The position numbers were made by a program, and so were the translations under genes. The notes under the pieces were generated by a model that worked only from the letters and a program-made list of their open reading frames with translations, was not told the origin of the DNA and did not search any database. This document shows, one piece after another, positions 26,861 through 36,122 of a stretch of 64,000 nucleotides of DNA (within the stretch, counting starts at the first letter, position 1; the number at the start of each line of letters is the position of its first letter). The DNA comes from Vibrio algarum (GTDB taxonomy: Bacteria > Pseudomonadota > Gammaproteobacteria > Enterobacterales > Vibrionaceae), in assembly GCF_028204155.1 (NCBI RefSeq), contig NZ_JAQLOI010000001.1:2666001-2730000 (forward strand), given 5' to 3'.

Positions 26861-27703
26861 TTAACTAGTACCACGATACTCTGTTGGCGTTCGCCCTGTG
26901 CGGCTTTTAAATACGCGACAAAAATAATTTACATCTTTGAAACCACAACGCATCGAGACTTCACTTAATTTGAAATTGTATTTTTTCAGTATAAATTTAG
27001 CTCTATCAACACGCACTCTCGTTATGTATTCTGCTAACGTCATGTGGCCCTGTTGTCGAAATAAACGAGATAGGTGATTTGATGAAATACAAAATTTTTC
27101 TGCTATACAATCACGATGAAGTGGGTTGTGAAAGTTTTCTTGGATATGGATACAAATCCCTTGATAAAGGTCTTTAACGCGGTTGTTAATCTGCTCTTCC
27201 ACTGGTGTATCTAACATAGTTTTACTATATTGGAGTAGCGCTTGTAGCAATAATTCATCCATCGGTTTTTTATTGCTTTCACGAGCCAGAGAATTCAACG
27301 CTTCAAGGATATTATCTATAGCGAAACCTGAACGAGTTTGGATACTGTATTTTTGAATATCATCAAAGTCGACTTCACCTCGACGCTTACTTACAAAACT
27401 AAGGCCTAATTGGCTTCGACCGAAAAGGATACTTAATACCGAACACCCGCAATCCCAATCCGGTTTATTCCAGCTGTTGGTTGGAATAAATATCGCATCT
27501 CCCTTCCTTGCGGTTACCCTTGTTATCTTTCGATCGTGATTTTCCATTTCATTAATATATTCGCCATCAAGCACAAGTTCTAATCGAGGAAAGTTAACTT
27601 GATAGCTAAATACTGGCGGGGTATGAAAATCACCCGCAAACCAAATATTATTCGATGGTTCACGTTCACTAAGAATCGATGAAATAAGACGCTCAAAAAC
27701 CAC
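26861..27703 (-). CDS. AraC-family transcriptional regulator of the PTS cluster
   Basis: 280 residues from GTG 27703, chosen because AGGAG lies 8 bases upstream; the frame stays open another 17 codons but without a ribosome binding site. The N-terminal half is a cupin-like sensing domain (DRKITRVTARKGDAIFIP). The C-terminal half (about 185-280) has the two AraC helix-turn-helix units: IAEKFCISSNHLSRLFRQQG and VSMRCGFKDVNYFCRVFK, ending GRTPTEYR. It is convergent with the HPr/EIIA gene and divergent from the EIIA/EIIBC operon at 28105, which is its probable target. The effector is unknown, perhaps a sugar phosphate. Confidence 0.9.
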   Translation of the reverse strand: MVFERLISSILSEREPSNNIWFAGDFHTPPVFSYQVNFPRLELVLDGEYINEMENHDRKITRVTARKGDAIFIPTNSWNKPDWDCGCSVLSILFGRSQLGLSFVSKRRGEVDFDDIQKYSIQTRSGFAIDNILEALNSLARESNKKPMDELLLQALLQYSKTMLDTPVEEQINNRVKDLYQGICIHIQENFHNPLHRDCIAEKFCISSNHLSRLFRQQGHMTLAEYITRVRVDRAKFILKKYNFKLSEVSMRCGFKDVNYFCRVFKSRTGRTPTEYRGTS

Positions 27704-28104
27704 GTTACACACTCCTAAGCCATATAAACAACGGCAGAGATTACAGGTATACATCAGGCCGTATTATTTCTCTACCCATCCAGATCACAATCCATCATTA
27801 AGGTTACAAAAATCCAGTTAAAGACTGGATTATCTAGTATTAGAACAACCCCGCTATTTAAAGAAAACGATGACAAGTTTTATTAACCACCTGTTATCAA
27901 TATGAAAATTAGGAGCGTCACCCCTCAACATACCGAACATTGGCTAAGAAATCTGAAATTTAGGCATAAGTTCTATTTTATTGACATTCATCACACTTAA
28001 GTTTCAACGATACAAAAATACAGTTCTGGGCTTTTTTTCCTATTTTTGTTCCCACCTGAATGAACTAATTTAATTTAAGACCTCAATACAGAATGAGTTA
28101 AAAA
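27704..28104. promoter_or_regulatory. Divergent regulatory region between the AraC-type gene and the PTS operon
   Basis: A 401-base non-coding stretch. It holds a perfect inverted repeat at 27811-27831 (AATCCAGT / ACTGGATT, 5-base spacer) and a weak CRP-like site around 27976-28000 in which TCACA (27991-27995) is perfect and the left half ATTGA matches at three of five positions. Both are plausible control sites for the PTS operon. I cannot place -10/-35 boxes with confidence. Confidence 0.4.
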
Positions 28105-28545
28105 ATGATTATCGATTTAATAAACACAAAGCTAATTACAAACAACCTAAAAGCAACAACTAAAGAGGATGTATTTATAGAGTTGGCAAACATGCTATTC
28201 GAAGACTCCCGAATTACTAGCACAGATATCTTTTTAACAGACATTGAAGCGCGTGAACTTGTAAGCGTTACTTCAACAGATGGTATTGCTTACCCGCATG
28301 CAAAAAGCAAAGCGGTAAAAGAACCGGCAATCGCCATTGGGGTTAAACGCGAAGGTATTGAATACGGTGACGAAGACGGTATCAAACCAACTCTGTTTTT
28401 CATGATCGCATCACCAGACAACAATGCCGACCACCACATTTATGTTCTTCAAGAGCTATTCGGAAAGTTCGGCGAAGAATTTATTGAACAAATTCATAAC
28501 GCAAAAGATGAACAACACATTCTAAATATTCTAACCAATTCATAA
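28105..28545 (+). CDS. PTS EIIA protein, fructose/mannose type
   Basis: 146 residues, a single EIIA type-2 domain with phosphohistidine H65 in DGIAYPHAKSKA. It resembles the EIIA domain at the N-terminus of the permease at 23664-25531, but here it is a separate gene 12 bases upstream of its EIIBC partner. It receives phosphate from HPr and passes it to EIIB. It probably forms a two-gene operon with 28558-29945. Confidence 0.92.
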   Translation: MIIDLINTKLITNNLKATTKEDVFIELANMLFEDSRITSTDIFLTDIEARELVSVTSTDGIAYPHAKSKAVKEPAIAIGVKREGIEYGDEDGIKPTLFFMIASPDNNADHHIYVLQELFGKFGEEFIEQIHNAKDEQHILNILTNS

Positions 28546-28557
28546 GGTGTAATAATT

Positions 28558-29945
28558 ATGAGTACAATAGCAGCTCAAGCTACTAACAGTAGTGACTTTA
28601 AAAAAATACTGGGGACCTTAAAGGGTCACTTACTATTCGGTACCTCTCACATGTTACCGTTCATTGTTGCTGGTGGGGTCTTACTTGCTCTAGCCGTGAT
28701 GGCATCGGGCAAAGGCGCTGTTCCTGCAGACGGCTTACTCGCTGACATTTCTAACATTGGTATAAAAGGCCTTGTTCTATTCCCAATCATACTTGGTGGC
28801 TTTATCGGATACTCTATCGCAGATAAACCCGCTCTTGCGCCAGCGATGATCGCCTCTGGTATAATGTCTGATATGGGCGGGGGTTTCTCGGCTGTATTGT
28901 TGCTGGTTTCATAGCAGGTGGTGTTGTATTCCAACTTAAGAAAATTCCCCTTTCAGAAAACATGACTGCGCTCGGTGCCTACTTTATTTATCCATTAATC
29001 GGTACGTTAGTATCGGCAGGGATTGTTCTTTGGGGCATCGGTGAGCCAATTAAGTTTTTCATGGCTTCAATGAATGAGTTTCTCGCCTCTATGGCTGGCG
29101 CTTCTAAAATGGTTCTTGGTGCTATCCTAGGCGGTATGACAGCGTTCGATATGGGTGGACCGATCAATAAAGTAGCCACCTTGTTCGCACAAACTCAAGT
29201 AGACACACAACCTTGGCTAATGGGCGGCGTTGGTATTGCAATTTGTACACCACCATTAGGTATGGCACTAGCAACATTCTTGTTCAAGAAAAAATTCTCA
29301 AAACAAGAACGAGAAGCAGGGAAAGCAGCTGCGATAATGGGCTCTATCGGTATCTCTGAAGGTGCGATTCCATTTGCTGCGAACGATCCATTACGCGTTC
29401 TGCCTTCAATTGTAATTGGTGGTATCGTTGGCTGTACCTTCGGCTTCCTAACCGACGTATTACTACATGCACCATGGGGCGGGTTAATCACTGCACCAGT
29501 ATCAAGTAACATTCCAATGTACGTTGTAGGTATTGCGTTAGGTTCATTAACTACCGCTATTATAGTCGGTCTATGGAAACCGGTTGCAACAGAAACAGAA
29601 GAAGATGAATCACAACAAGCAGCACCAATATCAGTACCCGCTGCAGGTGAAGGCGAATATGATGTAGTTGCCGTAACTTGTTGCCCTTCAGGTGTTGCTC
29701 ATACTTTCATGGCAGCGAAGGCGCTTGAGAAAGCAGGAGCAGCAGCAGGAATTAAAATCAAAGTAGAAACACAAGGTCAAAATGGCATCCAGAATCGTAT
29801 TACCCCACTGGATGTGGCGAATGCCAAACTGGTTATTCTTGCCCACGATATTCAAGTCAAAGATTCGCAGAGATTCGCGAATGCAAATGTCGTGGAATGC
29901 TCAACCAAAGAAGCTATGCGCAATGCCGCTAGCATGATTGTATAA
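28558..29945 (+). CDS. PTS fructose/mannose-type permease EIIBC (frameshifted)
   Basis: A membrane permease in the order EIIC then EIIB, 462 residues after repair. EIIC (about 20-345) starts LKGHLLFGTSHMLPFIVAGG and contains MTAFDMGGPINKVATLFAQ; EIIB (about 360-462) has its phosphocysteine in VTCCPSGVAHTFMAAK. The frame breaks at MGGGFS; adding one G to GGGGG at 28879-28883 restores GGGFLGCIVAGFIAGGVVFQ and leads into the remaining EIIC. I read this as a missing base in the sequence. It is followed by a good terminator. No mannose-6-phosphate isomerase gene follows, unlike the comparable V. cholerae locus as I recall it. Confidence 0.9.
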
Positions 29946-30002
29946 AGTTAACACCGCAAGGTATTCAGCAATAGCCTTTAGCTATCTGACAACTAAACAT
30001 AA

Positions 30003-30034
30003 TAAAACGAACTAGAAATGGTTCGTTTTTTATT
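30003..30034 (+). terminator. Intrinsic terminator after the PTS EIIA-EIIBC operon
   Basis: AAAACGAAC and GTTCGTTTT pair around TAGAAATG; the stem runs into a T-run. Confidence 0.85.
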
Positions 30035-30086
30035 ACTCGCAGACTAACCTTTTATCGTTTCCTAGTGTTGTATGCTTTAAACGGCT

Positions 30087-30482
30087 TCATTCTTTGTCGA
30101 AACTATCGACGACAATTGCTCCCATTGATGCTGGCATGGTAATAACGATAATTCTTTTAATGGCCACTATTGGTTCAAGGAGAAATGGTAACTTATTTAA
30201 ACAAAAAAGAACAAGTGCAACTACCATGGCGGTAATCAAATAAGCGATAAAAATACGAGATATGAAAATAAATGGTCTTGTTTTTACATTTCGTTGAAAC
30301 ACGCTTTCATACGTAAACAGCGCTAAAAAAACGACCGAAAGAATAAAAAGCATGAGCAAATTGACGGCTGGAAGCGTCTCACCTAATCGCCATGCTTCTT
30401 CTGAAAATGATATAGGTACTGCTAGTGCAAACGCACCTACAAATATTTGGCTTGCATCCTCAATATTAAAACTTAATTTCAT
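30087..30482 (-). CDS. DUF2391-type integral membrane protein
   Basis: 131 residues with four predicted membrane segments (about residues 10-27, 38-56, 71-95, 100-123). The N-terminus FVGAFALAVPISFSEEAW, with acidic residues inside a membrane segment, matches the DUF2391 family of unknown function. The gene is monocistronic and convergent with the PTS operon. No function can be assigned. Confidence 0.75.
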   Translation of the reverse strand: MKLSFNIEDASQIFVGAFALAVPISFSEEAWRLGETLPAVNLLMLFILSVVFLALFTYESVFQRNVKTRPFIFISRIFIAYLITAMVVALVLFCLNKLPFLLEPIVAIKRIIVITMPASMGAIVVDSFDKE

Positions 30483-30790
30483 ATCAAACCCCTATGATAT
30501 TGATAAAGCGTAGCAAAAGATTGCCAGTATTACTGTACTAGTTAATTGGAATTGTCATCTTCTTTGTTAAGTATAAAAAATCAGACTTCGTTTCTTCGCT
30601 CTTACCCTCTATGTCTGGGCTTACTCCCCTACTATTCAACTAAAAAAGGTTATTACCTTTAACTCATACGTATCATTACAAAATATTATTATTTATATAA
30701 TTTATGATAATTTTACCTAATCTCAGTCCGGTCATATACTTCCCACATCGAAACAGACAAGCAACTAACAATAGAACAAGTGAGAACAAT
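30483..30790. other. A/T-rich intergenic region, nothing recognised
   Basis: A 308-base divergent gap between the DUF2391 gene and the VOC gene. It is very A/T-rich near 30655-30720. I see no convincing hairpin, RNA gene or operator. The frame of the VOC gene extends upstream to 30704, but without a ribosome binding site. Confidence 0.4.
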
Positions 30791-31276
30791 ATGAAGATGA
30801 GTCATGTAGGAATTATGGTTGGCGAAATGGATAAAGCTGTTGAGTTTTATACTAAAGCATTAGGCCTTGAAATCGTAATGGGTAAGTCTGAAGTTATTGA
30901 AGAAAAAGAAACCGCAATCGGAGCAATGTGTATTGCCGTATTTGGAGAAGGCTTTAAAGGATTTAACATCGCACACCTAGTAACAAATGATGGCATCGGT
31001 TTCGAACTGTTTGAAATGAAAGACAGAGAAGACAGACACAATGTCGACTTTACTAAAATTGGCATTTTCCACTACTGTTTAGAAACTGATGACTTCGAAG
31101 GGGTTATTGAGAAGGTTGAACAATATGGCGGAAAAGTCAGAATGGATATCATGAGATACCACCCTGAAGATGCTAACCGACCTTACAAAATGGTTTATTT
31201 AGAAGACCCATTTGGAAACCTTTTTGAGCTTTATTCACATTCCTATTCAGAAACGTATTCTTCTGAGTATGAATAA
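30791..31276 (+). CDS. VOC-superfamily (glyoxalase/dioxygenase-like) protein
   Basis: 161 residues. One vicinal-oxygen-chelate unit: MSHVGIMVGEMDKAVEFYTKALGLEI at the N-terminus, FHYCLETDDFEGVIEKVEQYGG in the middle, and YLEDPFGNLFELYSHSYSE at the end. The putative metal ligands are the first H of MSHVGI, the H of IFHYCLE and the E of LFELY. ATG 30791 with GTGAGAAC upstream is the likely start; the open frame further upstream is not used by homology of the domain boundary. Substrate unknown; glyoxalase, dioxygenase or isomerase activities are all found in this superfamily. Confidence 0.85.
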   Translation: MKMSHVGIMVGEMDKAVEFYTKALGLEIVMGKSEVIEEKETAIGAMCIAVFGEGFKGFNIAHLVTNDGIGFELFEMKDREDRHNVDFTKIGIFHYCLETDDFEGVIEKVEQYGGKVRMDIMRYHPEDANRPYKMVYLEDPFGNLFELYSHSYSETYSSEYE

Positions 31277-31314
31277 GAAAATAGATAACAAATCGTTTTG
31301 TTATCGTTTATAAA

Positions 31315-31339
31315 AATAGCCTCCTTGTTGGAGGCTATT
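31315..31339. terminator. Hairpin after the VOC gene
   Basis: AATAGCCTCC and GGAGGCTATT are perfect 10-base arms with loop TTGTT. The T-tail is weak, but the position fits a terminator. Confidence 0.65.
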
Positions 31340-31558
31340 CAGATCGTAGAACATTAAAAAGGCTAAAAGCTAGCTGGCTAAACGGTACAAGCCTTATCTG
31401 TACACGCTCAGACCTTGTCTCACCATCTAGGTGCGTCTCGCACCACTTTATTCTTAATGCCTGAAAAAACAATAATTAACCATTTGAATTTAATGGGTTT
31501 AATAAATGGCATTATCCCTGCTAACGATTTAATAGCTAGAATAAAGTAAGGAGTCTAT

Positions 31559-32368
31559 ATGTTTGTATTCATCGCTATTCTATTATCGCTTGCTGTCTGT
31601 TTCATCATGCTTTACGCGTCTTCTAAGCGTAAAGCGAGTTTCCAGCAAAAATATGACCTCGTTACTGATTTAAGAAACCTAGTCACTTTATGTCGACAAC
31701 ATCGCAGTGCAAGCCATTATCTTCTTTACTATGGCAACCCTAAAAGTCATGAAATTCTTATACTAGAAGAAAAAATGTATACAACGATGAAGATACTTAT
31801 TGGCAAAGCACATTTTGATAATAAGCCGATCTATCGAATACTATTTTCAAAATTATCCAAATTGATTAACGAATGGGAACATATGACCATCAGCCAGAAT
31901 CAAATGAGTCATGGTAGGATCATTAGGCATTGCGTATTTCTGATTGATGAAGTTGTTTTAGCATGGTTAGTTGAATCCCAACGAACTGAATTGGGAGATG
32001 ACTATAATCTAAGTTGGCATCAGATAAATGATAGCTTGGAATCATTGACTAAATTTAGAATTGCCATTCAAGATGTTAATGAAAAAGATGGGCTTACGAA
32101 TCTAAAACCACATGCTAAATCGATGATCACTCGACTTAATCAGCTCTCACTGATCAGTCCTTTGGCGATAGCTTCACCCGCCTGCTCGCTACTTTGTAAG
32201 CAATTAGAAGACTTATCCAATTCTGACGAACTCGAATTCACCAGAGAACAACTTTATAAAATGTCGACAGATGCTTCTCTTGTCATCTTCAACACATACG
32301 ATTTTCTGCTCTCTGATATCGCTGAATCTATCTATGTCCCCTTACCTAAACTGGCGCTTTCTATTTAG
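31559..32368 (+). CDS. Membrane-anchored hypothetical protein, NIT-like
   Basis: 269 residues. One N-terminal membrane helix (residues 2-20) is followed by a largely helical cytoplasmic part. The segment DLRNLVTLCRQHRSASHYLL resembles the start of nitrate/nitrite-sensing (NIT) helical domains (pattern L-x2-ERG-x2), but no signalling output domain follows. AAGGAG lies 6 bases before the ATG. Found as a stand-alone gene; function unknown. Another frame overlapping its 3' end is described separately. Confidence 0.7.
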   Translation: MFVFIAILLSLAVCFIMLYASSKRKASFQQKYDLVTDLRNLVTLCRQHRSASHYLLYYGNPKSHEILILEEKMYTTMKILIGKAHFDNKPIYRILFSKLSKLINEWEHMTISQNQMSHGRIIRHCVFLIDEVVLAWLVESQRTELGDDYNLSWHQINDSLESLTKFRIAIQDVNEKDGLTNLKPHAKSMITRLNQLSLISPLAIASPACSLLCKQLEDLSNSDELEFTREQLYKMSTDASLVIFNTYDFLLSDIAESIYVPLPKLALSI

Positions 32369-32576
32369 CGCCATTAAAGATGTCATACCATTCATAGCCA
32401 AACATCCTGAAATAGAGCCAGACTTTATTGAGCGTAATATTTTAAGCTGTGATGAGTCTCTAGCTGTACTAAATGCAAAACTAATTGACGTAGACATAGG
32501 AGGCATTATTTGGATAGACGATCATATGAGAGGAACAAGTCGTGAGAGAGCTTTTGTCTACGATTGTTGTAGGTAA
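32334..32576 (+). CDS. Possible small ORF overlapping the 3' end of the NIT-like gene
   Basis: 80 codons from ATG 32334, in the +1 frame relative to the upstream gene and overlapping it by 35 bases. The translation (NWRFLFSAIKDVIPFIAKHP, later LIDVDIGGIIWIDDHMRG) looks protein-like, but no family is recognised and there is no good ribosome binding site. It could be a remnant of a longer gene, or chance. A single missing base would not fuse it to the upstream gene. Confidence 0.25.
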   Translation: MSPYLNWRFLFSAIKDVIPFIAKHPEIEPDFIERNILSCDESLAVLNAKLIDVDIGGIIWIDDHMRGTSRERAFVYDCCR

Positions 32577-32594
32577 TTAAATATCGTTATAAAG

Positions 32595-32650
32595 AAAAAA
32601 ACCATACTACGTTATAACAGCCTATTAGGCCCAACAACGCAGTATGGTTA
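32595..32650 (-). terminator. Intrinsic terminator downstream of the hydroxyacid dehydrogenase gene
   Basis: AACCATACT (32600-32608) and AGTATGGTT (32641-32649) form the outer stem, with inner CGTT/AACG and GCC/GGC pairs. On the minus strand it ends in TTTTTT. Confidence 0.75.
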
Positions 32651-32658
32651 TATTCGAA

Positions 32659-33537
32659 TTACTTCTCTAGTTTAAGGAAGTAATCGAAGATTTCTGGAAC
32701 GTTACCGTTACCCATGCCAGCATCAAGTGCCGCTTGTAGGTTAGCAGAAGAACCTTCAGCAATCTTAGATTGCGTACCTAGGTCTTCAACCATTTGTAGG
32801 AAGTATCCAAGATCTTTGTTTGCGTTTGCAATAGAGAAGCCCAAGTCGCTCACGCCGTCAACAGTGTAGTTTTTACAGAACTGCATGAATGGCGAGTTAG
32901 ATGGACCAGTCGACATGATGTCGAATAGTTGCTGACGATCAACACCAGCACGGTCTGCTACTGCGAAAGCTTGAGACATAGCACAAACAGTTGTCATACC
33001 CATGAAGTTATTAACAAGCTTAGTTGTGTGTCCTGCACCAAGTGTACCCAAGTGGAATACGTTCTCGCCTTGCTCTTCAAGTACTGGTTTAACTTTGTTA
33101 AACGTCTCGATGTCACCAGCTGCCATGATATTAAGCAAACCATCTTTAGCGTGAGCAGGAGTACGACCAAGAGGAGCATCGATCATACCAGCGCCTTTCT
33201 CAGCAAGGTCTGCACCAATTTTGCGAGTAGAAGCAGGAATCGAAGTACCGAAATCAACTAAAACAGCGCCTTCTTTGATGCCAGCTAAGATGCCATCTTC
33301 AGAATACATTAGCTTTTCAACAACAGCAGAAGTGGTAAGACAAAGCATTACGATGTCGCTAGCTTCAGCCAATTCTTTTGCTGAAGTTGCTTCTTTAGCA
33401 CCGCGAGCAACACAAGCTGCAACAGCTTCTTTGTTAAGGTCCATAACATTCAGCTCGTAGCCTCTGTTCTGTAGGTTCTCAACCATGTTGCCACCCATAA
33501 GGCCAAGGCCAATAAAACCAATGACTGGTTTAGTCAT
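32659..33537 (-). CDS. Beta-hydroxyacid dehydrogenase family oxidoreductase (GarR/MmsB-like)
   Basis: 292 residues. NAD(P)-binding GFIGLGLMGGNM at the N-terminus, the substrate-binding motif in VDFGTSIPASTRKIG, DAPLGRTPAHAKDG (equivalent of DAPVSGG), and the catalytic lysine in GAGHTTKLVNNFMG. ATG 33537 has GGGAG upstream; a TTG six bases before is in frame but less likely. The family covers tartronate semialdehyde reductase, 3-hydroxyisobutyrate dehydrogenase and related enzymes. The change of the usual DAPVSGG to DAPLGRTP points to a less common substrate. No pathway neighbours help. Confidence 0.88.
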   Translation of the reverse strand: MTKPVIGFIGLGLMGGNMVENLQNRGYELNVMDLNKEAVAACVARGAKEATSAKELAEASDIVMLCLTTSAVVEKLMYSEDGILAGIKEGAVLVDFGTSIPASTRKIGADLAEKGAGMIDAPLGRTPAHAKDGLLNIMAAGDIETFNKVKPVLEEQGENVFHLGTLGAGHTTKLVNNFMGMTTVCAMSQAFAVADRAGVDRQQLFDIMSTGPSNSPFMQFCKNYTVDGVSDLGFSIANANKDLGYFLQMVEDLGTQSKIAEGSSANLQAALDAGMGNGNVPEIFDYFLKLEK

Positions 33538-33752
33538 ATCCAACTCCCAATAATGTTCGAATGTGTTATTGTATGATTATATGTCCATAGAAAAATTTTG
33601 CAACCACTGAATGGTGTATTCCGTGATTGATAAGGGGTGTTATAGAGGTGTTTTTTCGAAAATGCGATATGGAGCATAATAGATTGGGCGATTACATAAC
33701 GCAATTACATTCAAGTTAACATCGGCATCACATTTCTGGCTAGCTAGAATAC

Positions 33753-34262
33753 TCAACCAATATCATATTTATGTCTTACAATATGCACGATATTAAGGTT
33801 TTCTTCTGCGGTAGGAGGTTCGAAAAACTTGGTCACTTGAGTAAACATCGCCTCGGTATCAAATAGAGCACGTTCGGGCTGTACTATACGACGCTTAGCT
33901 ATTTGAAAAAGACACAGTTCATCATTTACATCAAGGTAAGTAACTTCATGTCTACAACCTATCTCTGAACAGAGCAGAATAAACCATGCTCTTTGACCTA
34001 TTGTATTAGCTGGAAAATCCATAACAACATTAGTACCAGAATTCAAAATGTTTTGAACATGCGTCTTAACAAAGGGTTTTATTTGACGAGATAGCCTCAA
34101 ATAGTCTTCGAAAGTCTCTATTTGATTTGGGTAGTGAGCCTCCAACCATTCATCTTCCGAAATACATACAGCGTTATTTTCAGCCGCAGTAACTAACGAT
34201 TTCGTCGACTTCCCAGCCCCCATTTTTCCACAAAAGAAGAATAATTTCCCTAGCGACTTCAT
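33753..34262 (-). CDS. P-loop kinase-like ATP-binding protein (AAA_33/zeta type)
   Basis: 169 residues. Walker A GKMGAGKST at residues 12-20. A second motif NVVMDFPANTIGQRAWF fits the Walker-B-like strand of small-molecule or polynucleotide kinases, and a lid segment CLFQIAKRRIVQPERALFD follows. A strong G-rich ribosome binding site precedes the ATG. No antitoxin gene is next to it, so a zeta-toxin role is not supported; a small-molecule or tRNA/antibiotic-type kinase is as likely. Confidence 0.75.
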   Translation of the reverse strand: MKSLGKLFFFCGKMGAGKSTKSLVTAAENNAVCISEDEWLEAHYPNQIETFEDYLRLSRQIKPFVKTHVQNILNSGTNVVMDFPANTIGQRAWFILLCSEIGCRHEVTYLDVNDELCLFQIAKRRIVQPERALFDTEAMFTQVTKFFEPPTAEENLNIVHIVRHKYDIG

Positions 34263-34306
34263 AATACCACCCCCCGTCTCATAGTATTACTTATTAGTGC
34301 TTGCCG

Positions 34307-36006
34307 TTAAACTTGCACTGCAATCTTAAACTGCTGCATCAGTCTACGTAGCTCCGAAGCCAAAGTCACCAGTTCTTCGCTAGAACGTGCCGTATTCGAA
34401 GACCCCCCAGAACTTCCTGACCAGCATGACTAATATTACTCATACTTTGGTTTATCTCTTCCGCTGCGACTGATTGCTGTTCACAGACTGTTGCGATTTC
34501 TATATTCATACCGCTGATCACTTCGACCGAATTATGAATTTCAGAAAGTGACAGACTTGCTGTTTCAGCATTCGATGCACTGCTAATAACCATATTTTGG
34601 CTCTGTTCTATAGCATCCACAGCGTAAGACGCTTTCGCTTGTAACTTATCTATTAATCGATGAATTTCCGACGTCGCTCCTTGAGTGCGTTGAGCCAGAT
34701 TTCTTACTTCATCCGCTACCACCGCGAAACCTCGCCCTTGCTCACCCGCTCGCGCAGCCTCTATTGCGGCATTCAATGCTAATAAATTCGTCTGATCGGC
34801 AATTTCAGTAATATTAGTAACAAACGAACCAATGGCGTTACTTTCTTCACTCACGGATTGAATTTGAGTTGCCGCTGTCTGTATTTGTTCAACTAGTGTA
34901 CTGATCTCATTTTGATTCGATGTTACAACTTGGTTGCCAATGGCAACTTGATCATTTGCGTTACTGGTAACGGATACTGCGTGGATAGCGCTTCCAGCGA
35001 TTTGTTCTACTGTCGTCGCCATTTCTGTCATTGCTGAAGCAACATGTTCGGTCTCTAGTTGCTGAGCATTAATGGCCTGATTAGTTTGCTCAGTAGCCAC
35101 TGCCAATTCTTCAGCAACAGACGCAAGGTGATTAGAAGAAAGAAGCACCTGATTAATCGTATGTTGAAGCTTTTGGGCCATGCGGTTCATTGCATTAAGT
35201 AAAATGCCGGTTTCATCCTTTACATTACTATGCAAATTAATATTGAGATCTCCGTCCGCCATTTGATTCGATGCTTCAACGGCTATGCGCAACGAAGTAG
35301 TTAATGTTCGAGTAAAAAATCCGCCTAATAAAATTCCAATAATAATACCTATCACACCAATGACCACAATCCCACGAATAGCCGTTACCTCATGTTCCTC
35401 TGTTTTGAGTAATGCGTGCTCCGTTAAGCTTTCAATTTTCATCAAAAAGGTTTTTAACTGACCATTAAGCCTATCTTGTTGCTGCTCTAAAGTGGGTAAC
35501 CTTTGTTCTGCGCTATTAATATCTCCTTTCTCTATATTATCGATTAATAATTGTGCTAAGTTTTCATACTCTAGATGTTCGCGCTTTAACAAAACTATGG
35601 ATTGATTTAATTCAGCTGTTTGATTCTCAAGGTTATCGGCATTCGCTGTCGAAGACACATCGCGTAATATTTTTTCAGCCTCAATAAGTTGACTATCAAT
35701 ATCGAAACTAAGTGCTTTAAATTGAGAAAATAGTTCGACCACTTCACTACGACTTTGATTCCCAGTGAGACCAGCACCGCGAAAGGATTTTTCAAGCAAT
35801 AAAGCCCCCTGAAGCTGTTTATTTGCAATATCTGTCGTGATCTCCGTAAGGGGAATATCTTCATCAATGATACTTTGTAGTTCGTTACTGATCTGCTGCA
35901 TTTGCTTATAGCCAAAACCACCAACGGCAACAACTAATGTTAAAAGGAGGGTAATCAGGACGATCATTTTAGATCTTATTGTAAGGTTGTTGAAAGTACG
36001 CATCAT
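34307..36006 (-). CDS. Methyl-accepting chemotaxis protein (frameshifted near the C-terminus)
   Basis: 566 residues after repair. An N-terminal membrane helix (about 12-31), a periplasmic four-helix-bundle sensor (about 32-205), a second membrane helix (about 207-230), a HAMP domain and the signalling domain with hairpin tip GRGFAVVADEVRNLA. The frame ends early in QEVLGGLRIRHVLAKNW; adding one G to the G6 run at 34403-34408 (CCCCCC on the plus strand) restores GGSSNTARSSEELVTLASELRRLM and a normal tail ending at the stop 34307-34309. The break is therefore probably an error of sequence. Two ATG codons (36006, 36003) can start it. The ligand is unknown. Confidence 0.9.
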
Positions 36007-36122
36007 GCTTATATAGCTCCCTATAAAATTTAGCCAAATTACATTTACACTAAATACAGTAAAAAATTCATTAATTAGAAACCATATGGTTCCTATTCCA
36101 AAGGTTATATCTTAATTTCCCA

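Noticed and set aside
30704..30790. N-terminal extension of the VOC protein
   Set aside because: The domain begins at ATG 30791 with an upstream ribosome binding site; the extension has none and is A/T-rich.
31340..31558. Structured RNA before the NIT-like gene
   Set aside because: Short complementary words occur (for example GGTGCG and CGCACC near 31430-31452), but no known aptamer or tRNA pattern could be built.
33753..34262. Zeta-type toxin of a toxin-antitoxin pair
   Set aside because: Walker A and kinase-like motifs are present, but no antitoxin gene is adjacent, so only a general P-loop kinase call is supported.
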